NCBI GenBank assembly: GCA_020002185.1 | Contig: CM034533.1 | Coordinates: 43,528,880-43,592,879, forward strand | Direction of reading: 5' to 3' | Origin: Paraescarpia echinospica | Lineage: Eukaryota; Annelida; Polychaeta; Sabellida; Siboglinidae | DNA length: 64,000 nt | Shown here: positions 12,201 to 25,100 of the stretch, in pieces | Position numbering within the stretch: the first letter of the stretch is position 1 | Layout of the letters: each line of letters starts with the position of its first letter | Translations under genes and position numbers: made by a program | The notes under the pieces: model-generated | What the model saw: only the letters and a program-made list of their open reading frames with translations | Database searches by the model: none | What the model was told of the DNA's origin: nothing

Positions 12201-12435
12201 TGTTAGCCAGGTTTGTAACAAGAAGTTACGGCGGTCCGCTGCTCTAATGGTGACTTTTGCTTGTCTCTGTTAGCGATTTTGCCGAATGATTCTTGTGTGT
12301 TGCGCCTCTGAGCTCAGATTCCTGGTGATATAGGCACTGCAGTGTAGAAGTTTACTGTTATTATTTCTATTATTACTATTATTATTTTTTTAATTATTAA
12401 ACGGACAATGGGATTGTTTTAGCATTATAGCGTAT
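9206..12435. other. Gene-free interior of element E
   Basis: No coding region supported. Two CTCF-like words occur at about 10,325 (tggcgccatctgg) and 10,541 (tcgctagatggcgcg). The piece at 12,361-12,445 (cggacaatgggattgttttagcat) recurs inverted at 40,125-40,205. I see nothing else I can name. Confidence 0.4.
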
Positions 12436-12439
12436 TGCG

Positions 12440-14785
12440 GTTAAAGGTCCTCAATCAGTTCGTATGCCCATCGCCAATCCGGTTCTTTTATGTCCAGATG
12501 TGTAATGTGTGAATAATAATACATTTATTCGTACTAAAAAATGTACAATTCGACTAAATCAATGTATATAAGTTACTGTGTACATAAAACAGTAAGCAAT
12601 GAACGGAGCTCGTCAATGGCTAAAAAAGAAGAGCTACCCGCATTATCTATATTGTGTAATACATCTTTTGCAAATGAGACTCTACATACTAGTTCATCAT
12701 CCAGCCCCTCCTGGTAGTGGTCTTGAATCATACCATAAAACTGATTAGACTAAAAAGATTTGTCGTTACACCGGGTATAGCTGGCGAACGCCAAATTGCG
12801 CTGTCGACCTCCTGCGCCATTTCGGTCACGTGCTTTACGCGAGATCGGCATCCCACGCATTCGAAAACAATAACAACACACACATGCTTTGGCGTATCAA
12901 GATGAAGATTCCAAAAAGTGGTTGTACGAAGGTACGTATTACACTATCGCAGTTAGCAACAAGAACGCGTAACCGTGTATTAATTCAACGAGAATTGCAA
13001 CTTGCGAACGTCTACACTCGACTCGAGGCTGACTCTAAGACTAAGACAGTCACCATATAAGCCAGAGATTCAGACGGAGTCGGAGAGTGACAACAAGCAT
13101 ACAATTTGATGCGTATTGTATTTGGTTACGCATGATTTTGTTAATAAGCTATGTTATTGCGACAATACAGAGAGTAGATGACGAGAGGGTGCGAAATGAC
13201 AAGTAACATTGGTTTGGCAGCAGGCCCCTGTTGATCGTGTAAGTAACTTAGTCAGGGAGCATCCGTAATTTCGTGCAACAGAACGTCAAACACGGGAGTA
13301 TTATATTGGTGATCATAATTATTAAAACATTGTTTTGTGACTCATATGTTGATACTATTGCTGCAGAATATTGTTGATTTGCATTGTATTTTATGCAAAA
13401 TAAATAAGATTTTTATATGACAACCATGATGGTGATGAGGATTTTATTCAATATAAAAATGTAAACGTATAAATACATAAAATATCAATACAGCTAATGT
13501 ACACCATATGTAAGGATTATACAAGAAAATGCACGCACTTGTTTTCATTGTGGTCCTTGATGCCTGGCAACAGTGTATGTAATGCATTAATTGGTATCCT
13601 GTGATACCTTTCAACTGATATATGCCAGCTATTCTTATGTATTTACCAATATGTGTATATATTCTCACCACAGCAATATATGAATGCATAATACATAACT
13701 TGAATTATGATATTGCTAGAGGCCACACTGCAACCCATAAATGAGAATGAGAGGAGACAGACCAGGGGCTAGAGGCAGTCACCCAGGCCAGGCAGACACA
13801 GGGAGGATACATAGTCTGCGGGAGACCCACACTTGATCAATTCAGGTAATTTCACATTTATATCAATCAACCACGTATAAGTTATCAACAAATTTTAATG
13901 TGCACATTTATATACATTTGTTTCCATACCTATTTTTATAATAACATCTTGGACATGGAAAACTAGGTTGATTTTTGCACTTGTATATTATACTCACAGT
14001 GTATCAACACATACTTATTAATACACCTTTAAAAAGTATTTAGCATATGGCGATGACTTTAAAATAAGTTTAGAAAATAAATTATTCATTCTTGAAGAAT
14101 GTAGACATGCATATTATGAACCTTTGAATACTTGACAAGGAAAATATACTGTTAGCATCACAATAACACCTCATTTTGTCATTTCCAACATTCACCTTGA
14201 CCATTAAACCTCAGGCTTAAAATGTCAAACATGAAGATGTGTAGTAGTTACACATGGCAGACACTGACATGAATTTGTATACTGAAAAAAAAAATATATA
14301 TATATAAGCGCTTTACTGATGATTTACTGATTAGCAGAATTCAAATCAGTCTGTAATATTTACTAAGATCAGGCGACACTGTAATGAAATTGAACAAAAT
14401 AAAATTCAACAATTTTAGATGACAATGAACACCTTGTAAAGAAAAATAGTTAACATTTATCACCGTTGTGAAAAAGAGCATATTCCACTAATGTCTGCAT
14501 GCTGTATCAACCCACCCCCTCCCCAGAACAACCCCGGTAAACACTGACTGTTCCTAAGATATCAACATGTATAGATGCAGCTGTAGTAGAACATTTCTTG
14601 CTGTCTTTTTTCTTGTGAAATGCTGCAGGTCATATACGAAACATTATTTTATATTTACTGATTATGACAATGACCACTCCATAATTATTTACTCCCAACA
14701 CTACTATGATGCCTGTTTTTGTTTACTGAATATATGCTTTTCTTTTTGAACTAGTGTGCTTAGTACTAGTAGTTCTCCAAGTCAA
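12440..14785 (+). repeat. Block Y of element E (left copy)
   Basis: About 2.3 kb that matches 30,862-32,950 in inverted orientation, for instance catcgccaatccggttcttt, cgttacaccgggtatagctg, tatgacaaccatgatggtga and tgcatgctgtatcaacccac. I judge identity to be roughly 85-92 percent by eye, with small indels. No reading frame is conserved between copies beyond short AT-rich ones, so the block looks non-coding. It stops exactly at a TA where the pogo-like element begins. Confidence 0.8.
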
Positions 14786-14787
14786 TA

Positions 14788-15360
14788 TAGTGCAACACGC
14801 TTATAACGAACTACTTTGTGGGTAGTTAACGAGTTCGTTATATCCATGAATTCGTTATATGCGTGTAGGCGTTTACCCGCTAGGTTTTGTATGTGAGTTT
14901 GAGCTATTCGCCAGGTGTCTATCAAACGCAAAGATATTTTGTTGTGTAACATTTATTTAGATGACACATAAAACAGTTACAAATGTTACTATTAAACCTG
15001 CAATATCAGTTCAATTTTATCCTCCTCGCTTTTCTGAATAATTTCCCGAAAAGCAAAGCTATCAAGTATCCATTATTGTATCCTAGTTCGCTGGTGCACT
15101 TGTGCCACTTCGTTTTGTTGAAATGAATAAACAAACTGCGAACTATTTCGAATTTGGTTTCGCGTCGAAGGAGTCGAAACTACCAACACTTACTTGAACT
15201 TGGACATGCATCTGGAAGTGGAAACTTGGTATAATAGTATCGTGTTCGCGAATTTCGGCGAGACTGACCTCTGACCCTCAAGATTGGTCTTCTTCTCCTG
15301 TATATTACGTTGACCGATCAATCTTGATCATTAGACAACGGTTGGTTTATTGTTGGAGGA
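14788..15360 (+). mobile_element. pogo-like DNA transposon M, left end
   Basis: Starts tagtgcaacacgcttataac directly after TA. The inverted counterpart ends at 33,629 (gttatacgcgtgttgcactg) directly before TA. The same flanks joined without insertion occur at 30,845-30,870 (atgccatattaacttgg), so this is a TA-targeted Tc1/mariner-type insertion with a paralogous empty site in the same window. The subterminal sequence repeats cgttata motifs. It is cut off by the CR1 3' end near 15.36 kb. Confidence 0.7.
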
Positions 15361-15490
15361 AACAAAAGAAAAAGAAGAAAAAGGAAATATACAAAAGACC
15401 AAAAGTATGAGAGGAGAGAAAAGATATATAAAATTGCCGTTGTCTTTTTCAGGTATCAGGTCTAGGCCAATTCGGCAACCGTAGCGGTCC

Positions 15491-15507
15491 CCGGAGATAA
15501 ACTCCGG
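15491..15507 (-). other. Stem-loop in CR1 3' UTR
   Basis: ccggag, five-base loop, ctccgg, located 30-50 bp beyond the TAG that closes the extended frame. 3' stem-loops are recognised by the RT in several non-LTR clades; that role is inferred here. Confidence 0.4.
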
Positions 15508-15739
15508 CCGACACAGCCCTAGTCCCTCATTTACCCTACTTCGGGCAAGGACAAAAACAAATAAATCTTAAGGAAAGCTGGGCAAGCTCCCTTTGGAAAA
15601 TACCCAAACTGGGAGCCTCAGCAACACGTGCTGGCAAGGAGTTCCACACAGGAATGACCCTGGGGAAGAAACTAAATTTAAATACATCGGTGCGTGCAGG
15701 AAGCTGACGGAACTTCAGGGAATGATTGGATCTAGTTCT

Positions 15740-18700
15740 TTATGAGGCAGGGGAGAGGTAGGGCTGAGGGTCGATATCAACATAGTTGTGGATGATCTTG
15801 AAGAGCATGGTCAGTTGTGTCTTGGTGCATCTTGATGCCAGAGACTCCCACTGCAGATGGTCTAGCATGGATGTTACACTGCTAGTGTTATGATATCTGT
15901 TGGTGACATATCTCGCGGCCTTCCTCTGCACAGCTTCAACTTTATTTACCTGGTCCTGATGGTGAGGATTCCAGATGGCACTACAATATTCAATGTGGGG
16001 TCTTACCAGGGCTTTGTAGGCATTAGTTTTTGTGTCTTCACTGGCCGACTTCAAATTCCGCTTAAGGAAACCCAGCATGCCATGTGCTTTCTTTGCTGAT
16101 CGCTCAGTGTGTCGTTTCCAAGAGCGGTCTCTTTGCAGATCAACGCCTAAGTACTTTGAGCAGGTGGAGACTTCTAAAGTATGGCCCTTAAGTTGGTAGT
16201 TAAAGGACTTGGGTTTCCTAGATCTTGTGCAGGTCATGATGTTACATTTTTGTTGGTGAAAATCCATGCCCCACTTCTTCTCCCAGCATGCTAGGGTGGA
16301 TAGGTCTTCCTGGAGAATTTGACAGTCATCCATAGATCTAATTTCCCTGTAGATGATGCAGTCGTCAGCAAATAGACGAGTGCTGGAGTGAAGGTTATTA
16401 GGTAGATCGTTGATAAACAGGAGGAACAGGAGTGGCCCCAAGACCGTGCCCTGGGGTACGCCACTGATAACAGAGGCTTGGTCGGATGATGCTCCATCAA
16501 CGACTACTTGCTGAGATCTGTTGGACAGGAATTCAGCGATCCACCTGTAAGTGGATCCCCTGATCCCATAATGATGTAGCTTTAACAGGAGTCGCTGATG
16601 AGGTACTCGGTCAAACGCCTTCGAGAAGTCTAATATAGCCAGGTCCATCTGCTTGCCCCGGTCCAGAATGTTTGCTATTTCATGACTTAATGTCAGTAGC
16701 TGGGTTTCACAGCTTCTCTTGGCCCTAAAACCATGTTGGCAGTCAGTGAGGATTTTATGTTCTTCTAGGTGCTTCAATGTATTGCTGACCAAGATGTGCT
16801 CTTGCAGTTTACAGCAGAGACTGGTTAAGGAAACTGGTCTGTAGTTGGCGGCAGTGTTTCTATATCCCTTTTTGAAAATAGCTGTCACGTTAGCATGTGG
16901 CCAGTCATCTGGCACGGACCCTTCTTCCAGCGACTTATTGTAGATGATGGTGAGCAATGGTGCGATGGCATGAGCACACTCCTTGAGGATTCTTGCCGTG
17001 ATTCCATCCGGCCCGGTGGCTTTGTGTGGGTTGGTCTTTAGCAGGAGTTTCAGGACACCTTCTTCTGTAACCGTAATGTCAGGCATTGGTGGTAGGGGAA
17101 TGCCTTCCATGGATGGGGTGGTTGTGATGTCTTCTCTTGTAAACACCGACTTATACTGTCTGTTGAGGATATTTGCATTGTCCTTGGGTTCTGAGTACAG
17201 CCTACCTCCTTCTCGAAGAGGGGATACCCCTGTAGTATCCTTACGCAGTGACTTGATGTAGTTCCAGAACCTCTTCTGGGCTGGTGGTCTGTCCATAGTG
17301 TCGTCTTTGGAGTCAGGGGTGTCAATCAAGTTATTCACATAGTCCCAATATGCACGACGTTGTTGTTTCTGGACTTCAGCTCTGGCTGAAACGTATTTGT
17401 TTCTACTTGCAGTAGATCTTGATTTCTTTGCCTTGCTGTGGAGTCGCTGCAGTCTTCTCCGTGCAGATTTCACCTTGGGTGTTATCCAAGGTTTGTGGAT
17501 CTTATCGCCCCGTACTTCTTTAGATGGAATGAAGTCGGACATCAGAGTGGTGACGGTGTCTCTGAATCTAGTCCACAGCTCGTTGGTCCCACAGGACTTT
17601 GCTGCTTCCTCAAATGAAGGCTTGAACTCATTCAGTTTATCACTAATGGTGCTGAAATAAGCTTTCTTATACATAAAAATCTTCCGTGGAGCCCGTTTAA
17701 CAATGAAGGGTCTGAGGCTTGATTCGATGAAGATTGCATCATGGTCAGAAATGCCTGGTATTACGTTGACATTGTTGATTAGGGTCATGTTGTTCGTGAA
17801 GAACAAGTCGAGGATGTTTGCTGTGTCATCAGTAGTCCGGGTTGGTTGATGCACTATTTGCTCAAGGTCTGCATTTTGGGTGATTGAGATGAGATGGTTA
17901 GAGACAGCTGGGTGCACTCCATATGGACAGGTTGACTCTGTTTCCCAGTCTATATCTGGGAGGTTGAAATCTCCCCCATGCCATGTATGAGAGTTGTGAG
18001 GAATCTTGTTGAGGCTATGTTGAATGCAGTCAAGTTGACCTCGATCAGTTTTGCCAGGACGCCGATAGTACGCTCCGATATGGAGATCTCCTGCACCTTT
18101 GATTTTTACCTTCACCCACAAGAGTTCACTCTGGGCATCAACTTGCAGTTCTTCAGGTTCACAGCTCTCAAAGCGTGAGGAAACCAGCATGAAAACTCTC
18201 CCATGGCTACCTGCAGATCTGTCTTTTCTAAATGGTGTAAATCCAGGGGGAAAGACCTCACTGGAATGGATGGAGTTGTCGAGCCAAGACTCAGTTCCGA
18301 TTATGATGTCGGCCTGTGTGGAATCGATAGCATTTTCAATGAGAGGTTTTTTCCCTCGAGCGGACTGACAGTTCATCATAAGGATTCGCATGGGGATGTC
18401 TTTCCTGGGAAGGCTGTGTTCACGCTGGATGTTACCTCTCGGTGAGTAGTCACTCTGTCTAAGGGGGCAATTTGGTGATGATGTGGCTCCAGGGTGGTCA
18501 AAGCTGAGGTCAGAGTCCGATGTTTCGCATAACGAGGATCTGAGGGGTTCATATGGGTTAGTGGAGTCACATATAGTTGTATTGAATAGTGTGGTGGAAA
18601 AATTGGGTAGACCACAGTTTACACATTCCCAAGTGACGTTTTTCAGTGTCTTGAAGATACAGTCGGGCATACCCATACAGTCTTGGTGGTACCAAGTTCC

Positions 18701-19078
18701 ACAAGAGTCGCATCTCACATTAGGGGTAGTCCACTTAACTGCCCGGGAGCATACTCCACAAGGGTATTTCGGAGGCCTGGGGCCTGGGTTGGGTTCAGGA
18801 GCATATGACTCGGATAGCAGTAGGCTTGCAAGATACAACAGAACAAGCTTGTTCTTACACACTTTCATTTTGGAAGAGACACATTTCAGTGAGGTGATAA
18901 ACTGGGTACACAACCCCAGAGGGATTTTCATATCTGCTTTCAGCCCGAATATGATGTCGGGACATTCTGATATGTCACCAACTATTGGTTTAGTCAGTTT
19001 TGTTAGGTCATTCACAAATGCTTTCTTGCCTATATTAAAGGCAACAAAGATGAACAGGAGTGCATTGAAATGGGACAT
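15740..19078 (-). CDS. CR1-like ORF2 polyprotein: PHD finger, APE endonuclease, reverse transcriptase
   Basis: 1,112 codons from an ATG at 19,078. A PHD-type zinc finger lies near residues 105-152 (CGVCSRAV..RCDSCGTWYHQDC). The APE-like endonuclease starts at MRILMMNCQSARGK (~230), with GTESWL, HGGDFNLPDIDW and GISDHDAIF as its catalytic blocks. The reverse transcriptase has PHKATGPDGI, YRPVSLTSL, LAILDFSKAFDRVPH, SGVPQGTVLGPLLFLLFIND and LFADDC as the active site. The frame ends at a TAA (15,740-15,742), but the same frame then stays open for 67 more codons to a TAG at 15,536, and those codons hold the usual CR1 C-terminal block (LKFRQLPARTDVFKFSFFPR, WNSLPARV). One nonsense codon therefore separates this copy from full length. 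It acts by target-primed reverse transcription. Confidence 0.9.
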   Translation of the reverse strand: MSHFNALLFIFVAFNIGKKAFVNDLTKLTKPIVGDISECPDIIFGLKADMKIPLGLCTQFITSLKCVSSKMKVCKNKLVLLYLASLLLSESYAPEPNPGPRPPKYPCGVCSRAVKWTTPNVRCDSCGTWYHQDCMGMPDCIFKTLKNVTWECVNCGLPNFSTTLFNTTICDSTNPYEPLRSSLCETSDSDLSFDHPGATSSPNCPLRQSDYSPRGNIQREHSLPRKDIPMRILMMNCQSARGKKPLIENAIDSTQADIIIGTESWLDNSIHSSEVFPPGFTPFRKDRSAGSHGRVFMLVSSRFESCEPEELQVDAQSELLWVKVKIKGAGDLHIGAYYRRPGKTDRGQLDCIQHSLNKIPHNSHTWHGGDFNLPDIDWETESTCPYGVHPAVSNHLISITQNADLEQIVHQPTRTTDDTANILDLFFTNNMTLINNVNVIPGISDHDAIFIESSLRPFIVKRAPRKIFMYKKAYFSTISDKLNEFKPSFEEAAKSCGTNELWTRFRDTVTTLMSDFIPSKEVRGDKIHKPWITPKVKSARRRLQRLHSKAKKSRSTASRNKYVSARAEVQKQQRRAYWDYVNNLIDTPDSKDDTMDRPPAQKRFWNYIKSLRKDTTGVSPLREGGRLYSEPKDNANILNRQYKSVFTREDITTTPSMEGIPLPPMPDITVTEEGVLKLLLKTNPHKATGPDGITARILKECAHAIAPLLTIIYNKSLEEGSVPDDWPHANVTAIFKKGYRNTAANYRPVSLTSLCCKLQEHILVSNTLKHLEEHKILTDCQHGFRAKRSCETQLLTLSHEIANILDRGKQMDLAILDFSKAFDRVPHQRLLLKLHHYGIRGSTYRWIAEFLSNRSQQVVVDGASSDQASVISGVPQGTVLGPLLFLLFINDLPNNLHSSTRLFADDCIIYREIRSMDDCQILQEDLSTLACWEKKWGMDFHQQKCNIMTCTRSRKPKSFNYQLKGHTLEVSTCSKYLGVDLQRDRSWKRHTERSAKKAHGMLGFLKRNLKSASEDTKTNAYKALVRPHIEYCSAIWNPHHQDQVNKVEAVQRKAARYVTNRYHNTSSVTSMLDHLQWESLASRCTKTQLTMLFKIIHNYVDIDPQPYLSPAS

Positions 19079-19103
19079 ACCTTCTCGACTGGAGAGATCT
19101 TAA

Positions 19104-22100
19104 AGGGGAAATGAAATGCAGCTGTTTCATGCTACATATTGATATATACTATATAAGTATACATTAATGGTAACAGAAACGTACTCATTTATAAGACAAA
19201 CTGAAAAAACGATTTTGTTCGATGCCTAAATCGTCGCTATAGAGCACTGCGTATCGCCATCTTTCTTCCAAACGAGTGGTTTGATTTACTCCTATCTAAT
19301 CCATGTTAAATTTCGGTTTTTTTTTGGTTTACTTCGTTAGTAGACATTGATGTGCGAAAACAAAGATATGGTGCCCTATTATACACGATAGGTGTTCTAT
19401 AGGTCAACAAATAATTTGTATACGCGTTCGAAATAAAAAGGTGAAATTAAATGGCAAAGATTTATAACCAATGAAAACGTTGTTAACGTCGCACTTCCCG
19501 AACGAAGATTTTAGCTGCCAGAAGGGGGCGGTGCTTTCAAAGCAAAGGTCAGAATATTCGATGCGCGCGCATACCGGGACTATTTTTATTTTGTTGTTGA
19601 CAAAGACGTCGAAGGATTTTGGTAGAGACGAGTTATTAAGTGATATTTAAAACTTCCGTATCACTTTGGGAGAAAATCGATACGACAGATGAAGACTCTA
19701 GTTCGACTTGTCACTCGGAAATTACGGTTGACACACACAAAGCCAAAGCCTGCAAAGGGCCTGTGCCATACGGGTGATACGGGTTTTACCCAGTGGCAGT
19801 GACACTGACAGTGTGCGATCCACGGTCCGATAATGTCCGGCCCCGGGTGAGGTTCAGTTGTGGGAGTCGGACAGTGACAGTTGGTCTATCGACGACGAAG
19901 ACGTTACGCGACTTAATAATGTCGCATGGTGTTTGTGTGGACACTGCGTCCCAATGTCGACGCACATCGAGTCGCTGTGCTGTAGGGAGACAGCTGCCGT
20001 ACAGCACCGTATGACAGACCTTGCAGATGCCTGCATTACCGACTATGAGTATGAGTGACGACTTCGAAACGGTTTGCACCAACAGGGCGGTGTTGGAACT
20101 TGGAAGTCGGTCTGTTGTCATTGTATGATTTGCGTGCAGACTCGTTGATTCGACCAATAGCTAGTAGGTAAGTACTACGTAGTTCAACAGGTATCGAATC
20201 ATTATTCTAGCAATAACTATTTCAAACTTAAATAGAGCAATTATACTTGTTCCCACCTCAAATGTTCAGGTTCATTCTATCTTCGTAAAATACTATGTCT
20301 ATGATTTTCATCAAACCATTTTTGATCATTTTCTTAATAAACTATTAAAGCTAAAATATAATAAAAATTTTATATATATATTATGTGTGTGTGTTATCAA
20401 GACCACATCATGAAATGTAGTCTTACAATCATAATTATTACAGTCCTTCACAAACAAATGAACCAATTCACTGAATTCATGATGCGATATTGATAAAACA
20501 AAGTTTTGCCAGTATAACAATAATTAGAAGATAACGGTTGTTTATTATCAACTAATGCAAATAAATGAACTTTCAGAACATATCGATTGATTCGATTAGC
20601 TGCATAACGTCACTTCACGTTGTGGTCTAGGGAGAGACTTGGAAAAGGCAACAGACATGTTATACCAGCCTGCACTGTATCCAGAAGCGAATGGGGTTTA
20701 TGAAAATTTCAGCTATGGACATTGCACTATACAGGTGAGTGTAGAGTGGAAATAAAAACCCTGGACAAGTAAGATTAGATTGACCAAAAGGTAGAATGAA
20801 TTACTCGGTGCCTTCTTATCCCATTTTTGGAACAACAATGTGATCTATAGTGTCTTGCATGTCCCTGTTCATAATTCGATTTGTAATACTGAAGCCAACA
20901 TGAAATATATCAACAGTTTATTCATATGGAGAAAAAATTCACAAATAAATAAGACTACATGGCAGACTGCCAAGACATTAGTCAAATTCACACACCAGTT
21001 TTCAATGTTTCTTTCAGTTGATTCACTTCACACTGTGACACATTTTAATCTAACTGTATTACAATTTGGGTCTGTGCCAGTCCTGTGCACATAGTACATC
21101 AATAAGTAACATGTTTATTGATGATATGGGCCACCATTATGATCAAATATTGTGATAAAAAAATTAATACATACAAAATATTCCATTACAGTTCCAGTTT
21201 TACATATTTGTGGGTTTCAATTTTCAACACTAGCGGCATCTGTCAAGAAAACGTACTTATTATTCAAGATACAGATTCAAAGCTTGTAGTACTAGTTTCA
21301 AAATCTATCAAGTGCCTCCAAATGGATTCATTTAGATTTATGGCACTATATAAGTGTTCTTTTTATTATTAAGTACTTTTTGAGATGTTGTTTTGTGATA
21401 ATGTCAAATGTAATACTAACGGTGAAGTATGAATATATAAAAAAAAACGTGTAGCTGAATCTTTTGCTGCTTCATTAGTTTGTAGCACACAGTGTGATGT
21501 TTGAGAGTCTGTTGCAAAAAACTCACTATAAGTAACATGTTTGGACTTGGTTAAACTATTCCAGTAAATTACATATACCCAAAGTTCCCTACATCGAATA
21601 GTGTCTAATAAAACACATTGCATACCACAACTAGTATACAAGCTTTCAAGTGGATGTTCCTTACTTTAGGAGGTCCTATACAGTAGTGAGAATCCACTTT
21701 GCCTAAAATGTTTCTCTATTTCTGCCAGTGAAGTTCAAACAATGTTATTTAAGCATATAAATCCATTGTCATTTGAAATTGGATGTCGTATCAATTTGGT
21801 GGCACTAAACCGAATTGATATGGATACGACTAGTTTTCCTTAAAGCGGGTTCTTTGCTTTGCCACAGCCTCCTCTTTTGCTGGTTTTTCGATGCCTGCAT
21901 GCTCTGCTAGAGTAACCTCCTTACTCGATGTCGCAACTTGGAGCATACTTCACAGCTTTGGGTGTCTCGTGCATCTAGCTGCAATGCCCTCTAGAATTTC
22001 TCCTCGGAAGCTGTAGTCCTTTGACGCCATCACTTTCTTCACTATAGACTCAGCAGACTTTGAATACTGCAGCTGATACCGTAGCTTGTTGTCTGCTGTT

Positions 22101-25100
22101 TTCACCCGCCGATTGAACAAATGATAAATATAAAATCAGTATAACAATAGAAATATCTGAAGAATAGCTGGCTATAGCTGGAACATGCACACAGTGAACC
22201 AAACAGCTTGCTTGTATGCTCTCTCTCTTGAAATCAAACGGCTAATGTCATTTTTTAATCGGTTCCTAATTCTGCCATCATTTTCAATTTCAACTTCAGG
22301 GAATTCCACAATACATTCAAATATTTATTATTGAATCATATATATATATATAATTTATATATAATGATGCTTATATTTATTATATTATATATGCATAAGT
22401 TTATATTTCAATAAGCAATTCCAAAGCATACCATTCCAATTCGATTTATATATAATTAAACAATTCAAGTAACAGTAAACAGATGTCCTCAATTATAATT
22501 ATTTTATCTGTAGTTTGCATGCATACTCTTGTGCAGTGAGATTGTATTTTCGAAACTGTATTCCTAACATTGTTTTGCTATTGAGTACAGGCAGGGATTT
22601 TCAGCCATTTCAGTTTATTTCCTAATGCACTACTGGATTTCTAAAGTGTGCAGCTTTGTCAAGCAACTGATACATTATTTTGTAACATAAAATGTCAACA
22701 CTATTGATGAATGATATCACAAGCCTTACCTTGTATTTGTGTTTTGGTCAATGGTGGCCAAGTGGAGTCGGGCTATGATGCCTTGATGGCTGAAGTTGGG
22801 TGCATATTTGAGGAAGAGGGCGTGTAAGCTCTCCAGTTCACCAGTGTTAACGCACTTCGTAACGCTCTCTATATCATACAGTAGGCGGCAGTCCAGTATA
22901 GCCTACTGGACAATGAAGGCTTCTGTACCTTCAGTGAGTCATGGTGTTGTTTTTACTGCTTGTTGTGTATACGTTGCATGACTGCACTACCGGTACAACT
23001 CTGCACCCGCTGTCCATGAATGGAAATTCCTGATGTGATGGAGGAGCGAGATCCACATCTCCTTCATCAAGCGGGGATCACCATCACAAGCTGATGTGCA
23101 ATACCACAGGTGGTTGGCAATTGCGCCTATCGAAGGGACAACCTCAACTTTCTGGGCAGACAACAACCTTTATTTCTTGGTAGTCCTCTAACAAAGTCTT
23201 TCTAATGCTGGGATGTCTGTCAGTGGCAAGTGTGATAATCTTCACCCCATGGTCAGTCAGGTTGTCTAAGCAGCGTTTCAAGCCCTCCACTTCCATCCAG
23301 TAACTGTTCTTGACCTCTGTGACCCGAAAAAGTTTCTTGAGCAATGTTGAGTTGGCTGTCAGTGTCCATGATGAAGTAAATGCCAAATGTTGTGTCCTGG
23401 ATTGTCATATCTTGCATCGCCTGATGCGACCACGCTTTGTCTGACCAGAGCTGACATGATGGCCTCTGAATGGCATGTCCATATGTCCTCTATCTCTGGC
23501 ATTATGTATGCCCGCTGTGTGTTGTAGCACTGGCGGAATGACAAGGCGCATAGGTTCATTAGGTTGACCAAATTGTACACAGTGAATGAATGTCCAGTCA
23601 GGAAGAGGACGCTTGGTGTCAACAAGTTACTCTCATAAATGTTACCAATCTTGGGTTGCGAGTGCCACATGAACAAGTGGCCATCAACACATTATGTGGT
23701 CCCAACTGCTAGGCTAAGTGGTTTATTGCAGTTTGGTGTTTTAGCAGGTGCAGAAAAGTAAAATCATGTTTTTTTCACAAATGGCAAACTTTCTCTCTTT
23801 CCCATTAGTGTAAGAACCACTTGAGTCATCATTAGTGATATCGCTGTCACCTGCTACAACATATTCTGCATCACTCGTTTCAATGTTTCTCTTCTCACTG
23901 TTGCAGACAGAATCGTCTGAAGATGGCGATAGTGATACTGGGACATCCGAAGGGTCGTGTACAGTGACAGAACTGCCATGGTCAGGGTCAGTCGGAGAAA
24001 GCGTGCTGGACTGCGATGGCAACTTTGCATACCCATGGTCATGATGAATGTTCAATGGCAAACACTATTGTCTGTATTAACTACTGCATCGACAAAGTGT
24101 CGCACTGGCGACACGACCACCGGCTTCCTTTATGTTTTGACACTACAAGTCAATGGCGTGGCAGCACTACAAGTGACATTTGTATTACCATGAGGGACAA
24201 TGTCATCTCGCGTGCTGAATCCTTCGCTGGATCCTTCAAAGCTTGTGCTCGGTATTAGGCCCTATGGTTGTTTGGATACTTCCGTCATATATTATGAACG
24301 AAATGAGACAATCTTGCAAATATTCATTAAAATAGGAGCACAAGTGCGATTTACAGGTGACTTTTTCAACGTTTTCTTTTTAGTGGATATATGTGTGTTA
24401 TCTTTAATTTTCATGATTAAAATGTATATGCACTCAAATGTGTTTAACATTTGAACTTTGTAAATACAAAATATATATTTATTAATCTTTGTGGTTTTTT
24501 CTTGTGACGTTATTTCCTTTTTTCCTTGTTAGGCTTACATTCAAAAGTCAATAAATTAAATACAATGTCCTTGTTATTAAAAGCATACATTGGTGTTTGC
24601 AGTCATGCAATCTATATCAGAAAAAAAACTTGGTATGATAGCATGCTTGCTAAACTGTCGCCTCAAAGCTGGAGCATCAATTCGGGGTCCATTGTTACAA
24701 GCCAATATTTGAGACACATAAATTAGTATTAGGCCTACATGGTGATTAACTTTACTTGACTGATGTGAACCTACTTACTATGCCAATAACTAATTATATC
24801 AGATATGACTATAGTGTTTTGTTGTATGCTATTGACTGTATCGTAAACAAATATTTTTAAGGATTTAAATACTTGTAATGTCACTTATTTAATAATTCCA
24901 ATGGCAATGCCTACAATTCATGATTGACAGGGCTTGGTCCGGACTGTGACTAATGTTGACTAATATATGATGACATTATTTCGCAAAACGTTTATTTTTG
25001 TAATTATTTTAGAAGGTTATTTTCCCCACCAGCAACTAAGTCGATAACATAGACTCGTAGATGTAGACGTTGCGGTATTCCGACGTAGCAACACGCCGGC

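Larger units (their letters stand above)
15360..19100 (-). mobile_element. CR1-like non-LTR retrotransposon, nearly intact
   Basis: Minus-strand element with a PHD finger, an endonuclease and a reverse transcriptase in one long frame, then a 3' region of about 200 bp with a short stem-loop (ccggag/ctccgg, 15,491-15,507) and an A/G-rich border near 15.36-15.41 kb. The 5' side is adjacent to the TTAA duplication of the Kolobok element, which either interrupted the 5' UTR or was the landing site of a 5'-truncated copy. The long open frame implies a recent insertion. Confidence 0.85.
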
